Of a stretch of 64,000 bases of DNA, positions 15,735-23,687 are shown piece by piece. The notes under the pieces are model-generated. The model worked only from the letters and a program-made list of their open reading frames with translations. It was not told the DNA's origin and made no database searches. The stretch lies in assembly GCA_963815665.1 (NCBI GenBank), contig CAWFHN010000013.1, positions 434,001-498,000 on the forward strand. The letters run 5' to 3'. Every line of letters starts with the position of its first letter. The stretch's first letter is position 1. The translations under genes and the position numbers were made by a program. The DNA comes from DASUPK01 sp963815665. GTDB lineage: Bacteria; Actinomycetota; Thermoleophilia; Solirubrobacterales; 70-9.

Positions 15735-16571
15735 CTACGAGTGAAGCGTGCCGATGATCCGCGGATGGCCGTCGATCAGGGGCGCGTCAAAGAGCTCGAA
15801 TCGCGCCCAGCCGGCCTCTCTGGCGAGCAGGTCGAGACCGCCCTCGGTGAACCCCCAATAGACGTAGTCGTCGTCGGGGTACACCTCGCCTGGCGCGTAG
15901 CGGTGGATTGGATCGCCATCGCCAGGTTCGGTGAAGACGCCGTGGGTCTCCAGCAGCGTCCGCCCGCCTGGCGCGATCCCGCGGCGCAGCACCCGGAGCA
16001 GGCGGCGCGGCGCCTCGACCCGATGGAGGATGCCGCAGCAGAACGCGAAGTCGTACTGCTCGTCGAGCGTGTCCAGCTCGAAGGCGTCCAGCCGGCGGTA
16101 CTCGACTTCGGAGCCCAGCAGCCGGTGGATCGCTCTGAAGCCCTCACCCCCGGCGAGCGAGATGCCGCAGCGGGCGCGTACCCACTCGATGTACTGCTCG
16201 TTGTCGACTGCGACCACTCGCTTGGCTCCGCGCGCCTCCGCCAGGAACGCGTAGAAACCGTCGAACGTCCCCAGGTCGAGCACCCGGAGGCCGGCGAAGC
16301 TGCCAGGGACGGCGGGTATCCGGTAGCGGTGGTCTCGCGCGTAACCCGGCGCGTACAGATCGGCGTCCCCGTTGAGGGTGAAGGTGTGAAACCAGAATGG
16401 GACCTCGTCGAGTACGGCCTCCGCGTCAGCTGCGTCGGCCCCGATCGGCAGCAGATCGGCAACCTCGCGCTCCGCCGAGGTGAGCTCGGCCAAGGCCGTG
16501 GCCGTCCAGGCGTTCAAACCGGGTTTCCTCCTGTCATCGGCAGGGAGCTCCGCTCCCTGTGTCTTGTTCAC
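15735..16571 (-). CDS. SAM-dependent methyltransferase, CmoB-like (Methyltransf_9)
   Basis: A 278-aa class I methyltransferase. The SAM site is RVLDLGTFDGFYAF near residue 95, with acidic VVAVDNEQYIEW and the post-I block DFAFCCGILHRVEAP. The N-terminal FWFHTFTL is like the region before the Rossmann fold in CmoB-type enzymes. It is shorter than CmoB and its substrate is unknown. The start is a GTG at 16571; no clear promoter or ribosome-binding site was seen in the 91-base divergent gap with bolA. Confidence 0.8.
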   Translation of the reverse strand: MNKTQGAELPADDRRKPGLNAWTATALAELTSAEREVADLLPIGADAADAEAVLDEVPFWFHTFTLNGDADLYAPGYARDHRYRIPAVPGSFAGLRVLDLGTFDGFYAFLAEARGAKRVVAVDNEQYIEWVRARCGISLAGGEGFRAIHRLLGSEVEYRRLDAFELDTLDEQYDFAFCCGILHRVEAPRRLLRVLRRGIAPGGRTLLETHGVFTEPGDGDPIHRYAPGEVYPDDDYVYWGFTEGGLDLLAREAGWARFELFDAPLIDGHPRIIGTLHS

Positions 16572-16648
16572 GAACGGCGCCGGACCCCTGCCCCGGGCCC
16601 GGCGCGTCTTTCGATCCTACCCCGGCCCTGCTCGGCCTAGTCGCCCCA

Positions 16649-16654
16649 TAGGAT
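16649..16654 (+). promoter_or_regulatory. Leaderless-type -10 hexamer TAGGAT for bolA
   Basis: TAGGAT followed by eight bases and the ATG at 16663, with no Shine-Dalgarno sequence between. Confidence 0.55.
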
Positions 16655-16662
16655 CCGAGCCC

Positions 16663-16899
16663 ATGGCGATCTCCAACGACGAGGTGCGGCTGATGATCGA
16701 GGCCTCGCTGCCGGGCGCTCAGGTGGAGGTGGTCGACGAGACCGGGACCCAGGATCACCTGCGCGCAACCGTCTCCGCCCCGCAGTTCGAGGGCATCTCC
16801 CGCATCGAGCAGCACAAGCTGGTCAAGAAGGCGGTCCAGACGCGCTTCGACGACGGCTCGATCCACGCGCTCTCGATCAAGACCTCGGTCCCCGAGTAG
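16663..16899 (+). CDS. bolA: BolA-family protein
   Basis: A 78-aa BolA: RLMIEASLPGAQVEVVDETG, then SAPQFEGISRIEQHKLVKKA with the FxGxxxxxxH core and a conserved His that can ligate a shared [2Fe-2S] cluster. BolA proteins pair with CGFS monothiol glutaredoxins to handle Fe-S clusters, and a CGFS glutaredoxin is encoded two genes downstream on the same strand, with an A-type carrier convergent beyond it. A reading from 16480 in the same frame overlaps the divergent methyltransferase and was rejected. Confidence 0.9.
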   Translation: MAISNDEVRLMIEASLPGAQVEVVDETGTQDHLRATVSAPQFEGISRIEQHKLVKKAVQTRFDDGSIHALSIKTSVPE

Positions 16900-16944
16900 C
16901 GGTTCAGGGTTCCCGTCCAGGACCACAGCCCGCTGGCCCTGACC

Positions 16945-17718
16945 GTGGGATGCACCCTCGGCTTGGAGACGTCGTGGCCGGTGTCGGCGGTGCTCCAGGT
17001 GGCGCCATCGGGGCATGACCAGCAAATGCGGGCCGAACGCTGGGACACCTCAGCCGACCACCACGGCTACGTCGACCTCTATGGCAATCGCTGCGAGCGT
17101 GTGACGATCCCCGCGGGGAAGTCACGAATCGTCTACCAGGCGGATGTCGTGCTGTCGTCGCCGAGAGACCCGATCGCCCCCGGCACACCCGAGACGCCGA
17201 TCGAGGCGCTGCCCGACGAGCATCTCGGCTGGCTCATGCCGAGCCGTTTCTGCCTGCCCGACGAGCTCGGCCACGAGGCGTGGCAGCGTTTCGGGGATCT
17301 GACGCCCGGCTGGGAGCGCGTCCAGGCGATCGTCGACTTCGTGCACGATCACCTCGAATGGAAGGAGGGCGCGTCGAACCCCTGGACCACGGCGCTCGAT
17401 GCCTACCGCTCCGGTCAGGGTGTGTGCCGCGACTTCGCGCATCTGGCGATCACGTTCTGCCGCGCGCTGAACATCCCGGCCCGTTACGTGTGCGGATACA
17501 TCCCCGAGATCGAGGTCCCGCTGCCCGCCGAGCCGATGGATTTCGCCGCCTGGTTCGAGGTCTACCTCGACGGCGCATGGCACACCTTCGACGCCCGCAA
17601 CAACCGCCGCCGCGTCGGCCGGGTGGTCGTCGGGCGCGGCCGCGATGCCGTCGACGTCGCCGTGATCACCTCGTTCGGCCCCGTGGACCTGTCGGAGTTC
17701 GAGGTTCGCGCCGCGTGA
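16945..17718 (+). CDS. Transglutaminase-like (papain-fold) protein
   Basis: A 257-aa protein of the COG1305 transglutaminase-like group. The nucleophile is in SGQGVCRDFAHLAI (about Cys159), followed by ALNIPARYVCGYIPE and DFAAWFEVYLDGAWHTFD with the Asp. The residue where classical members have His in front of AW is Ala (DFAAWF). I recall this position as variable in the subgroup, so activity cannot be assumed. The start is a GTG at 16945, 45 bases after bolA. Substrate unknown; a protease, amidase or cross-linking role is possible. Confidence 0.82.
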   Translation: MGCTLGLETSWPVSAVLQVAPSGHDQQMRAERWDTSADHHGYVDLYGNRCERVTIPAGKSRIVYQADVVLSSPRDPIAPGTPETPIEALPDEHLGWLMPSRFCLPDELGHEAWQRFGDLTPGWERVQAIVDFVHDHLEWKEGASNPWTTALDAYRSGQGVCRDFAHLAITFCRALNIPARYVCGYIPEIEVPLPAEPMDFAAWFEVYLDGAWHTFDARNNRRRVGRVVVGRGRDAVDVAVITSFGPVDLSEFEVRAA

Positions 17719-17741
17719 GCGGTGCGACCGGAGCGCCTGCG

Positions 17742-17747
17742 TATGAT
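17742..17747 (+). promoter_or_regulatory. Leaderless-type -10 hexamer TATGAT for the CGFS glutaredoxin
   Basis: TATGAT, seven bases (gaacgag), then ATG 17755. The near-consensus hexamer argues against earlier in-frame starts at 17722. Confidence 0.6.
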
Positions 17748-17754
17748 GAACGAG

Positions 17755-18156
17755 ATGACTGAACCCACTCTCAAGGACAAGGTCGAGGAGCTGATCCGGG
17801 AGAACCAGGTCCTTCTCTTCATGAAGGGCAACCCGGAGGCCCCTCAGTGCGGCTTCTCCATGCGGGTCGTCAACGTGCTCGAGTCATACGGGGTCGAGTA
17901 CGGGGCGGTCGACGTGCTTCCGGCTCTCCAGCCGCTGCGCGAGGTGACCGCCGAGATCTCCGACTGGCAGACCTTCCCCCAGCTCTACGTCAAGGGCGAG
18001 CTGGTGGGCGGCGCCGACATCGTCGAGGAGATGGACGAGTCAGGCGAGCTGGCCGGCCTGCTCGGCGTCGAGCAGCCGGAGCGCCCGGCGATGTCTGCCA
18101 AGCAGGAGCTCCAAGCGGACCCGCAGCAGAGCCCGCCGATCCAGATCCAGCGCTAA
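17755..18156 (+). CDS. grxD: Monothiol glutaredoxin, CGFS/Grx4 type
   Basis: A 133-aa protein. The core is LLFMKGNPEAPQCGFSMRVVNVLE with the CGFS active site, then WQTFPQLYVKGELVGGADIVEEM, which forms the glutathione site (TFP) used to hold a [2Fe-2S] cluster. The last ~30 residues are a Gln/Pro-rich tail not part of the fold. It functions in Fe-S cluster transfer, likely with the BolA encoded upstream. It is convergent with the A-type carrier gene, 18 bases apart. Confidence 0.93.
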   Translation: MTEPTLKDKVEELIRENQVLLFMKGNPEAPQCGFSMRVVNVLESYGVEYGAVDVLPALQPLREVTAEISDWQTFPQLYVKGELVGGADIVEEMDESGELAGLLGVEQPERPAMSAKQELQADPQQSPPIQIQR

Positions 18157-18174
18157 TCGCTCAGGCGAATCGGG

Positions 18175-18549
18175 CTAGACCGCGGCGGCCTTCTCGGCCG
18201 TGTCTTCCTTCACCTGGAAGGAGGAGCCGCAGCCGCAGGCTGCTTCTACGTTCGGGTTGTTGACCGAGAAGCCGGCGCCCTGGAGGCCATCGACCCAGTC
18301 GACCTCGGAGCCGTAGACGAACTGCATGCTCGTCTTGTCGACGACGACCGCGACGCCATCCGATTCAAATCGATGGTCGCCGTCCTTGGGAGCGTCGAAG
18401 GCGAGGGCGTACTGGAAGCCGGAGCAACCGCCGCCGCGAACCGCGACGCGAAGGGCCTGCTCGGTCCCGTTCTCCTGCTCGCCGAGCAGCTCCTGGATCT
18501 TGGTCGCCGCCTTGTCGGTCAGCGTGATGGGCTGTGGTGCCTCACTCAT
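18175..18549 (-). CDS. A-type Fe-S carrier (IscA/ErpA/HesB family)
   Basis: A 124-aa carrier with the three family cysteines: GGGCSGFQYAL and the C-terminal AACGCGSSF. It receives and delivers Fe-S clusters in the cytoplasm. The ATG at 18549 is chosen because TACAAT lies eight bases upstream; eight residues more are possible from 18573. The gene overlaps by eight bases the 3' end of the thioredoxin-fold gene upstream. Together with BolA and the CGFS glutaredoxin it makes a compact Fe-S-trafficking set. Confidence 0.92.
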   Translation of the reverse strand: MSEAPQPITLTDKAATKIQELLGEQENGTEQALRVAVRGGGCSGFQYALAFDAPKDGDHRFESDGVAVVVDKTSMQFVYGSEVDWVDGLQGAGFSVNNPNVEAACGCGSSFQVKEDTAEKAAAV

Positions 18550-18859
18550 CGACAAGCATTGTAGAGCCCTCATCCCCCGGCTCCTCAGCGTTTTCCCCGG
18601 ATTCCTCCCCGTAGGCCCAGTCGAGGTACTGCACGATCCGTCGCGAGTCGCTGACGACCTGGTCGCCGTCGACCAGCACGGGCACGTACGGCTGCTTGGT
18701 CAGCTCGACGATCTCGGGGCGCCGCGAGCGCCGGCGCTGGACCCGCTCGGTTCGATACTCGAGGCCCAGCTTCTTCAGGCGCCGGGCGACGCCGCCGCAC
18801 GGGCAGAGGTAGTTCGTCGGGGTGCCGCAGCGGTAGAGGACGCGGCGTGACTCGCTCAT
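18542..18859 (-). CDS. Thioredoxin-fold protein (GST N-terminal/glutaredoxin-like)
   Basis: A 105-aa single-domain protein. VLYRCGTPTNYLCPCGGVARRLKKLGLEY holds a Cys cluster (C-x6-C-x-C) in place of a CxxC active site, followed by PYVPVLVDGDQVVSDSRRIVQYLDW, which is the cis-Pro and glutathione-site region of GST N-terminal domains. No GST C-terminal domain is present; the tail is acidic. The ATG at 18859 shares one base with the stop of the epimerase gene upstream (TGATG). Several Cys could bind metal or glutathione; function not established. Confidence 0.75.
   Translation of the reverse strand: MSESRRVLYRCGTPTNYLCPCGGVARRLKKLGLEYRTERVQRRRSRRPEIVELTKQPYVPVLVDGDQVVSDSRRIVQYLDWAYGEESGENAEEPGDEGSTMLVDE
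18558..18563 (-). promoter_or_regulatory. Leaderless-type -10 hexamer TACAAT for the A-type carrier gene
   Basis: TACAAT on the minus strand, eight bases, then ATG 18549. It lies within the last codons of the upstream thioredoxin-fold gene, implying an internal promoter in that operon. Confidence 0.55.
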
Positions 18860-19911
18860 CAGGTGAAGGGAAGCACGGACAGGGCCCGGCCGGTGGCGCG
18901 GAGCGCCAGATCGGTGAGATGGTGGCCCTCGGCGCGCTTGCCGAGCTCCTCGAGCTGCCAGCGGACGGTGTCGTCGAGCGTCTCCTCGTGCGGGCGCGGC
19001 TCCCAGCCGAGCTGTTCGCGCGCCTTGTCGTTGCGATAGGTGAACCACTGAGTTCCCGACCGCACCTCGTCCGCCGAGGTCGGCATGTGGAGGCGGACGA
19101 GCTCCATCGCCTCGACGCTGGCCAGCGCCAGGCGGCCCTGCAGCCGCAGCGGCGGCGCCGGCACGCCGGCGATCCGGCTGAGGTCGGCGAAGAGCCGCTG
19201 CTGGGTGAAGTTCCGGCCCGTGAGCAGGTACCGCTCGCCCTCCTCCCCGCGCTCGTCGGCCAGCACATGGCCCTTGGCCACGTCGCGGACGTCGACGATG
19301 TTGATGGCCCCGTCCAGGTAGCCGGGGATGCGGCGCAGCAACAGGCGGCGGACGAGGGCGTTCGAAGTGCCGCTCGGGTTGGGGTCGTCGGGACCGAGCA
19401 CGAAGGACGGGTTGACGATCGTCACCGGCAGCCCCTTGGCCGCCGCCCGCATGGAGACTAGCTCGGCCTCGTGCTTGGAGTTGATGTAGGCGATGCCGAG
19501 GCGGCCCACCGTGAAGGGCTGGTCCTCGTCGATGGTCTCGCCCTTCCTCGCGGCCCCGACCGCGCTGGAGCTGGAGGTGAGGACCGCCTTGACGACGCCG
19601 GCGCGAAGGGCCTCCTCCATCACGTTGCGGGTTCCCTCGACGTTGACCTCGAAGACGCGGTCCCGGGCCCGGGTTCGCATCGAGGTCGTTCCGGCCACGT
19701 GGAAGACCCGCTCGACTCCCTTCATCGCCTTGCGGACCGCCTTGCGGTCCGTCACGTCTCCAAGAGCACGTTCGAACTCGATCCCCGCGAGCGGCTCGGT
19801 GTTGCTCTCCTTGCGGACCAGCAGCCTCAGGTCGTCGCCGCGGCGAGCGAGCTCTCTGACGAGATGGAGGCCGACAAAGCCCGTCCCGCCGGTGACGAGC
19901 GTCTTGGACAT
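18859..19911 (-). CDS. NAD-dependent epimerase/dehydratase (extended SDR)
   Basis: A 350-aa extended SDR. TLVTGGTGFVGLHLVREL at the N-terminus is the TGxxGxxG dinucleotide site; downstream are HVAGTTSM, the Ser in LTSSSSAVG, YxxxK as YINSKHEAEL, and VNPSFVLGP, as in dihydroflavonol-reductase/3-beta-HSD-like sugar or sterol reductases. The substrate is unknown. The ATG at 19911 is 25 bases from the divergent degV-family gene; TACCAT lies nine bases before it on the minus strand. Confidence 0.85.
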   Translation of the reverse strand: MSKTLVTGGTGFVGLHLVRELARRGDDLRLLVRKESNTEPLAGIEFERALGDVTDRKAVRKAMKGVERVFHVAGTTSMRTRARDRVFEVNVEGTRNVMEEALRAGVVKAVLTSSSSAVGAARKGETIDEDQPFTVGRLGIAYINSKHEAELVSMRAAAKGLPVTIVNPSFVLGPDDPNPSGTSNALVRRLLLRRIPGYLDGAINIVDVRDVAKGHVLADERGEEGERYLLTGRNFTQQRLFADLSRIAGVPAPPLRLQGRLALASVEAMELVRLHMPTSADEVRSGTQWFTYRNDKAREQLGWEPRPHEETLDDTVRWQLEELGKRAEGHHLTDLALRATGRALSVLPFT

Positions 19912-19936
19912 ACGGCGGGCATGGTAGAACGCTCGG

Positions 19937-20806
19937 ATGCCCTCGACCGCGGTCGTCGCCGACACGACCTCATATCTGCCGCGCGAGCTCCTGGAGAAAC
20001 ACGACGTCCGAGAGGTGAGCCTCTACGTGGGGCTCGAGGGTAAGCAGGATCGCGAGTCGGACATCACCGACCTTCACGACTTCTACGAGCGCCTGCGCGT
20101 CTCCGACCAGACGGTGACGACGTCGCAGCCGTCCGTCGGGGACTTCATCTCCGTCTACGAGCCGCTGCTGGCCGAAGGCAAGGAGATCGTCTCGATCCAC
20201 CTCTCCTCGGGGATCTCCGGCACCTGCGAATCGGCGATGCAGGCGCGGGAGCGCCTCACCGCCGAGGGCAAGGGCGGGGAGCGGATCGAGGTCTGCGACT
20301 CGCGGACCGGCGCCGGGGGGATGGGACTGATGATCCTGGCGGCGGCGCACGCCGCCGAGAAGGGCGCGGGCGCCGCCGAGGTGAAGGAGGCCGCCGACGC
20401 CGCGCGCGAGGACCTCAGGATCTGGTTCGCGGTCGACACGCTCGACTACCTGCGGCGGGGCGGCCGGATCGGCGCGGCGCGCGCCTGGATCGGCACCACG
20501 CTGAAGATCAAGCCGATCCTCACCCTCGAGGAGGAGATCACCCCGATCGAACGCGTCCGCACCCGGAGCCGGGCCTTCGAGCGGATGGTCGGCTACGGGC
20601 GCCAGCGCCACGAGGCCGGCGCCGACGCCTGGGTCGTCCAGCACGTCCAGGACCCTGAGAACGCCCAGCGCCTGGTGGATGCCTGCAAGCCGATCTTCGG
20701 CTCCGACCCGGTGTTCACCTCCGAGGTCGGCCCCGTGATCGGCGCCCACGTCGGCCCCGGGCTGCTCGGGATCGGCGGGATTCCCAGGTCGTACCTGGAG
20801 TCTTGA
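19937..20806 (+). CDS. DegV-family fatty-acid-binding protein
   Basis: A 289-aa DegV/FakB-type protein: VVADTTSYLPRELLEKH at the start, VTTSQPSVGDF, then IHLSSGISGTCESA and LDYLRRGGRIG, motifs that wrap the bound fatty acid. In firmicutes FakB presents fatty acids to the FakA kinase; here no fakA is in the window. It fits a lineage with many acyl-CoA genes. The start is ATG 19937, head-to-head with the epimerase gene. Confidence 0.9.
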   Translation: MPSTAVVADTTSYLPRELLEKHDVREVSLYVGLEGKQDRESDITDLHDFYERLRVSDQTVTTSQPSVGDFISVYEPLLAEGKEIVSIHLSSGISGTCESAMQARERLTAEGKGGERIEVCDSRTGAGGMGLMILAAAHAAEKGAGAAEVKEAADAAREDLRIWFAVDTLDYLRRGGRIGAARAWIGTTLKIKPILTLEEEITPIERVRTRSRAFERMVGYGRQRHEAGADAWVVQHVQDPENAQRLVDACKPIFGSDPVFTSEVGPVIGAHVGPGLLGIGGIPRSYLES

Positions 20807-20838
20807 CGAGTTAGTCAGCCGCCCACCATCAAACGGGT

Positions 20839-20854
20839 GGCGCCTAGCGGCGCC
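20839..20854. terminator. Weak hairpin GGCGCC-TAGC-GGCGCC between convergent genes
   Basis: A six-base perfect stem with a four-base loop lies between the converging degV-family and DUF3618 genes and overlaps the stop of the latter. There is no T run, so any terminator role is tentative. Confidence 0.3.
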
Positions 20855-21125
20855 CCCTCGCACGAAGCGCGATCGCGCCGCCGATCAGGAAGCCGACCAC
20901 AGCCGCGCCGACCGCGAGCTCCGAGCGGTGCTCACGGATCTGACGGCGGACGTCCGTCACCTGCACCCAGCGGGTGCGCAGGGCATCGACCGAGCGTGAG
21001 AGCTCATGCCGCTGCTGGACGATGTCGTTCCGGATCTGCTCAGCGGAGCGGCTGCCGGGTGGGGGCGGCGAGAAGCGCCCGTTGCCTCCGGTGGGAAGGG
21101 TGGTGCGGCCGGCGGGGGTGCTCAC
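20844..21125 (-). CDS. DUF3618 membrane-anchored small protein
   Basis: A 93-aa protein with the DUF3618 motif RSAEQIRNDIVQQRHELSRSVDALR in the middle and one C-terminal transmembrane helix (AVGAAVVGFLIGGAIALRARGRR). Usually found beside holin-X-like proteins in actinobacteria; role unknown. The start is a GTG at 21125 overlapping the upstream stop by four bases (GTGA). Last gene of a small membrane-protein operon. Confidence 0.82.
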   Translation of the reverse strand: MSTPAGRTTLPTGGNGRFSPPPPGSRSAEQIRNDIVQQRHELSRSVDALRTRWVQVTDVRRQIREHRSELAVGAAVVGFLIGGAIALRARGRR

Positions 21126-21619
21126 GATGAATCCTCCTGTCCGTTCGGTCCGTCGAAGGCTGCCTTGATCTCCTTGGCCTCCTCGATCGCCATGTCGGGG
21201 GTCGGGGGGGCCGCGCGCTTGAAGGCGCGCCAGGCGAACAGCCCCGCGCCGGCGGCGATCAGCAGGAAGAGCGCCGCCTCCACGAAGAAGCCGGCCCAGA
21301 AGTTGTCGAAGACCAGGTCGTTGAGGATCCAGGCGACGCCCTCCATCAGCAACGCCAGAGCCAGCAGCACGAACACGCCGGCCGCCAGTCCCGCCACCGA
21401 CCCACGAAGCAGGCTGTTGAACTTCTCGGTGACCTCGGCCTTGGCGAGCTCGATCTCCTCGCGGATCAGGACCGAGGCCCGGTCGGAGACCTCGAAGACG
21501 AGCTCGCCGACGCTCATGTCCTCGGGCACCCGGTCGCCGTCCGCTGGGGTCGGCTCGGCCTGCCCCGCGGGCTTGGCCTGGGCGGGCCCGGCCCCTTCGG
21601 TGCTCTCGCCGTCGGTCAT
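21122..21619 (-). CDS. Holin-X/Phage_holin_3_6-family membrane protein
   Basis: A 165-aa protein: a charged N-terminus (~35 residues, Pro/Ala/Glu-rich), VGELVFEVSDRASVLIREEIELAKAEV, which is the family's amphipathic helix, then two hydrophobic helices and a short cytoplasmic tail. Despite the Pfam name these are ordinary chromosomal actinobacterial proteins. Overlaps both neighbours by four bases, so all three are probably translated together. Confidence 0.82.
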   Translation of the reverse strand: MTDGESTEGAGPAQAKPAGQAEPTPADGDRVPEDMSVGELVFEVSDRASVLIREEIELAKAEVTEKFNSLLRGSVAGLAAGVFVLLALALLMEGVAWILNDLVFDNFWAGFFVEAALFLLIAAGAGLFAWRAFKRAAPPTPDMAIEEAKEIKAAFDGPNGQEDSS

Positions 21620-21750
21620 TCGGGCGGCTCCTCGTTGAAGACGCGGCGCCAGATCACCTCGGAGAGCCGGTGCGCCGCGACGGTCGCGAGCGCGCCGGTG
21701 GCCGCGAGCAGCCCGGCCCAGATCAATCGCCTCAAGATTTCGCTGTCCAT
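21616..21750 (-). CDS. 44-aa single-pass membrane protein (DUF4235-like)
   Basis: A very short gene starting at ATG 21750, preceded by GAGGCACAGC. The peptide MDSEILRRLIWAGLLAATGA... has one helix and ends EVIWRRVFNEEPPE, like the small DUF4235-type partners of DUF3618 and holin-X genes. Its stop overlaps the next ATG (ATGA). The gene is believable from the coupling and the membrane-helix pattern, but the family call is tentative. Confidence 0.7.
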   Translation of the reverse strand: MDSEILRRLIWAGLLAATGALATVAAHRLSEVIWRRVFNEEPPE

Positions 21751-21779
21751 GCTGTGCCTCCTCTGCCTCGGGGGTCGCG

Positions 21780-23060
21780 CTACCCGGGCTCTTGCGAGGA
21801 GTAAACCAAGTCGGCGGCCTGCTCGGCGGGTTGCCCCGCGGTGCGCTCGGCGTATGTCGCCCAGCGCTCGAAGAAGGTCCGGTAGACCGCGTGGGTCCAG
21901 CCGGGATCGGCGGCCTCGAGCAGGCCGTGTGAGCCGTGCGGCAGGATCCAGACCCGGACGAGGTCGTTGCCCTTGGCCGCCTCGGCCAGCATCCGGGCGT
22001 GCTCGACCTTGACTATCGGGTCGTCCTCGGGATGCAGGATCAGCAGGGGCACCTTCGCGCCCGGCACGTGGTCGAGGCCCCTCGCCTCGGTCCAGATCTC
22101 CTCGGCGTCCACCTCGTAGTACGGCGCGGAGACGTGCTCCATCACCTGCTGCATGTCCTCCGCCTCCGGTGGCCAGCGGCCGGAGCGCACACGCGAGATC
22201 AGAGCCGCCTCGAACGCCTTGTGAATCGGATAGCGGGGATGGCCCCGCGGCACGGGCTCGGAGAGCCGCTCCCAGGCCAGCTTCGGCACCGCGGGAGGAG
22301 AGACGGCGAGGATCCCGCCATCCAGCGTCGTGGGGGTGTCGTCCTGGTCGCAGGCATTGAGCACCGAGCTGCCACCGAGCGAGATCCCCAGGGCGCCGAC
22401 GCTGGTTCCCCCGAGCTCCTTCATGTAGCGGGCCAGGCTGAGGATGTCGAGGCTCTCCTTCCAGCCGGCCGTGGACGGCGCCGGACTGGTCAGCTCGGTC
22501 ATCCCGAAGCTGCGCAGGTCCAGGGCGGCCACGTTGAAGCCCCACTCGTAGAAGGCCCGGACCGCAATCTGGCGGACGTAGTCGAACCGGCTTGAGGTGA
22601 AGAGCCCGTGGACGACGATCAGCGAGGGCCGAGCCGCCTCCTGCAGCGCGATGGAGGCCGCGATCCGCTCGCCGTCCGCCCCCTCGACGATGTGGTCCTT
22701 GAACTGGCCGGGATAGCGGTATCCGATCACGGCGCCCTCCCGATGCTGCGCGACCACGAAGTTCGAGATGTCGGCGAGTCCCCGGCGGAGCTCAGCGACG
22801 TCGGAATGGCGCAGGTGCTCCGGGATCGCCTGCAGATCTCGCATCACCGCATCCATGTCCCGCTCGCGCTCCGGCGGCACCGGCAGCGGCCGCCTGCCGC
22901 GGCGCTCGAGCGCGACCAGGAAGTTCCGCAGGCGGCCGCCGATCAGCTGGCCGAAGAGCCAGAGGGGCAGCAGGATCAGGCCCAGCAGAACGTTGGCGAG
23001 CTTCGCGGCGCCGTGCAGGGCGCGGTCCTGGCGCTGGGTCCGTGCCAGTCCCTCCCACAT
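21780..23060 (-). CDS. Alpha/beta hydrolase, YheT/ABHD-like, with N-terminal membrane helix
   Basis: A 426-aa protein. One hydrophobic helix (LANVLLGLILLPLWLFGQLIGG) near residues 20-42 anchors it; the hydrolase fold follows with LIVVHGLFTSSRFDY (oxyanion region), nucleophile in LGISLGGSS, Asp in LHPEDDPIV, and His in PHGSHGLLE. Likely a lipid or ester hydrolase at the membrane. The 29-base gap to the 44-aa gene downstream is compatible with an operon. Confidence 0.85.
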   Translation of the reverse strand: MWEGLARTQRQDRALHGAAKLANVLLGLILLPLWLFGQLIGGRLRNFLVALERRGRRPLPVPPERERDMDAVMRDLQAIPEHLRHSDVAELRRGLADISNFVVAQHREGAVIGYRYPGQFKDHIVEGADGERIAASIALQEAARPSLIVVHGLFTSSRFDYVRQIAVRAFYEWGFNVAALDLRSFGMTELTSPAPSTAGWKESLDILSLARYMKELGGTSVGALGISLGGSSVLNACDQDDTPTTLDGGILAVSPPAVPKLAWERLSEPVPRGHPRYPIHKAFEAALISRVRSGRWPPEAEDMQQVMEHVSAPYYEVDAEEIWTEARGLDHVPGAKVPLLILHPEDDPIVKVEHARMLAEAAKGNDLVRVWILPHGSHGLLEAADPGWTHAVYRTFFERWATYAERTAGQPAEQAADLVYSSQEPG

Positions 23061-23066
23061 TGGGAG

Positions 23067-23687
23067 CTAGGCAACCGCGTCGCTGACGGGGCGGGGCTCG
23101 AGCCCGTCGCAGATGGTCTCGACGACCAGCCGCTTGGCGCGCTCGTAGTCGTCGTCGGCGCCAGGGATCGAGCCGAAGATCCAGCCCGTGAGCAGCTGCT
23201 CGATCGCGCCGTAGAAGACCATCGCGGCGAAGCTCGGGTCCACGTCGTCGCGGAACTCCCCGGCCTCCTGGGCGTCGGAGACGATCTCGGCGACGAGGTC
23301 GTAGGCCTGGCGGATCTCGGGCAGATGGGTTCGGCCGAAGGAGTTGGCCGCCCTGGTGACCTCGACGATGATCACCTTCATCAGCTCGGGCTCGTGGCGA
23401 TAGGACTCGACGATGAAGTTGGCGACCCCGGCGAGCTTGTCCCGAGGCGCGGCGTCGCTGTTCCGAACCTCCTGGCTCGCCTCCACGAGCAGCGCCCAGC
23501 GCTCCGTGAAGAGCTCGTTGAGCATCTGCTCCTTGGAGTCGAAGTAGTGGTAGACGAGCCCGTAGGCCACGCCGGCCTCCGCCGCGACGTCGGAGACCCG
23601 GGCGCTGTGGAAGCCCTGGCGGGCGAAGACGGTGATCGCGGCGTCGAGGATCGCGCGGCGCTTGTCCGGGGCGGGAACCTGGGCCAT
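23067..23687 (-). CDS. TetR-family transcriptional regulator
   Basis: A 206-aa TetR repressor: ILDAAITVFARQGFHSARVSDVAAEAGVAYGLVYHYFDSKEQML is the HTH at residues ~12-55, followed by an all-helical ligand domain similar to fatty-acid-type regulators. The ATG at 23687 shares a base with the nitrilase stop, so both genes are co-transcribed from 24565. The TetR-type operator at 24612-24627 upstream of this operon suggests autoregulation and control of the divergent epimerase-molybdoprotein genes. Confidence 0.93.
   Translation of the reverse strand: MAQVPAPDKRRAILDAAITVFARQGFHSARVSDVAAEAGVAYGLVYHYFDSKEQMLNELFTERWALLVEASQEVRNSDAAPRDKLAGVANFIVESYRHEPELMKVIIVEVTRAANSFGRTHLPEIRQAYDLVAEIVSDAQEAGEFRDDVDPSFAAMVFYGAIEQLLTGWIFGSIPGADDDYERAKRLVVETICDGLEPRPVSDAVA

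Noticed and set aside
16945..17718. Transglutaminase-like protein as certainly inactive
   Set aside because: The Ala at the classical His position may be normal for this subgroup, so I did not treat it as proof of a dead enzyme.
21122..21619. Prophage remnant, because of the holin-like protein
   Set aside because: Holin-X/DUF3618/DUF4235 trios are ordinary actinobacterial chromosomal genes; no other phage gene is near.
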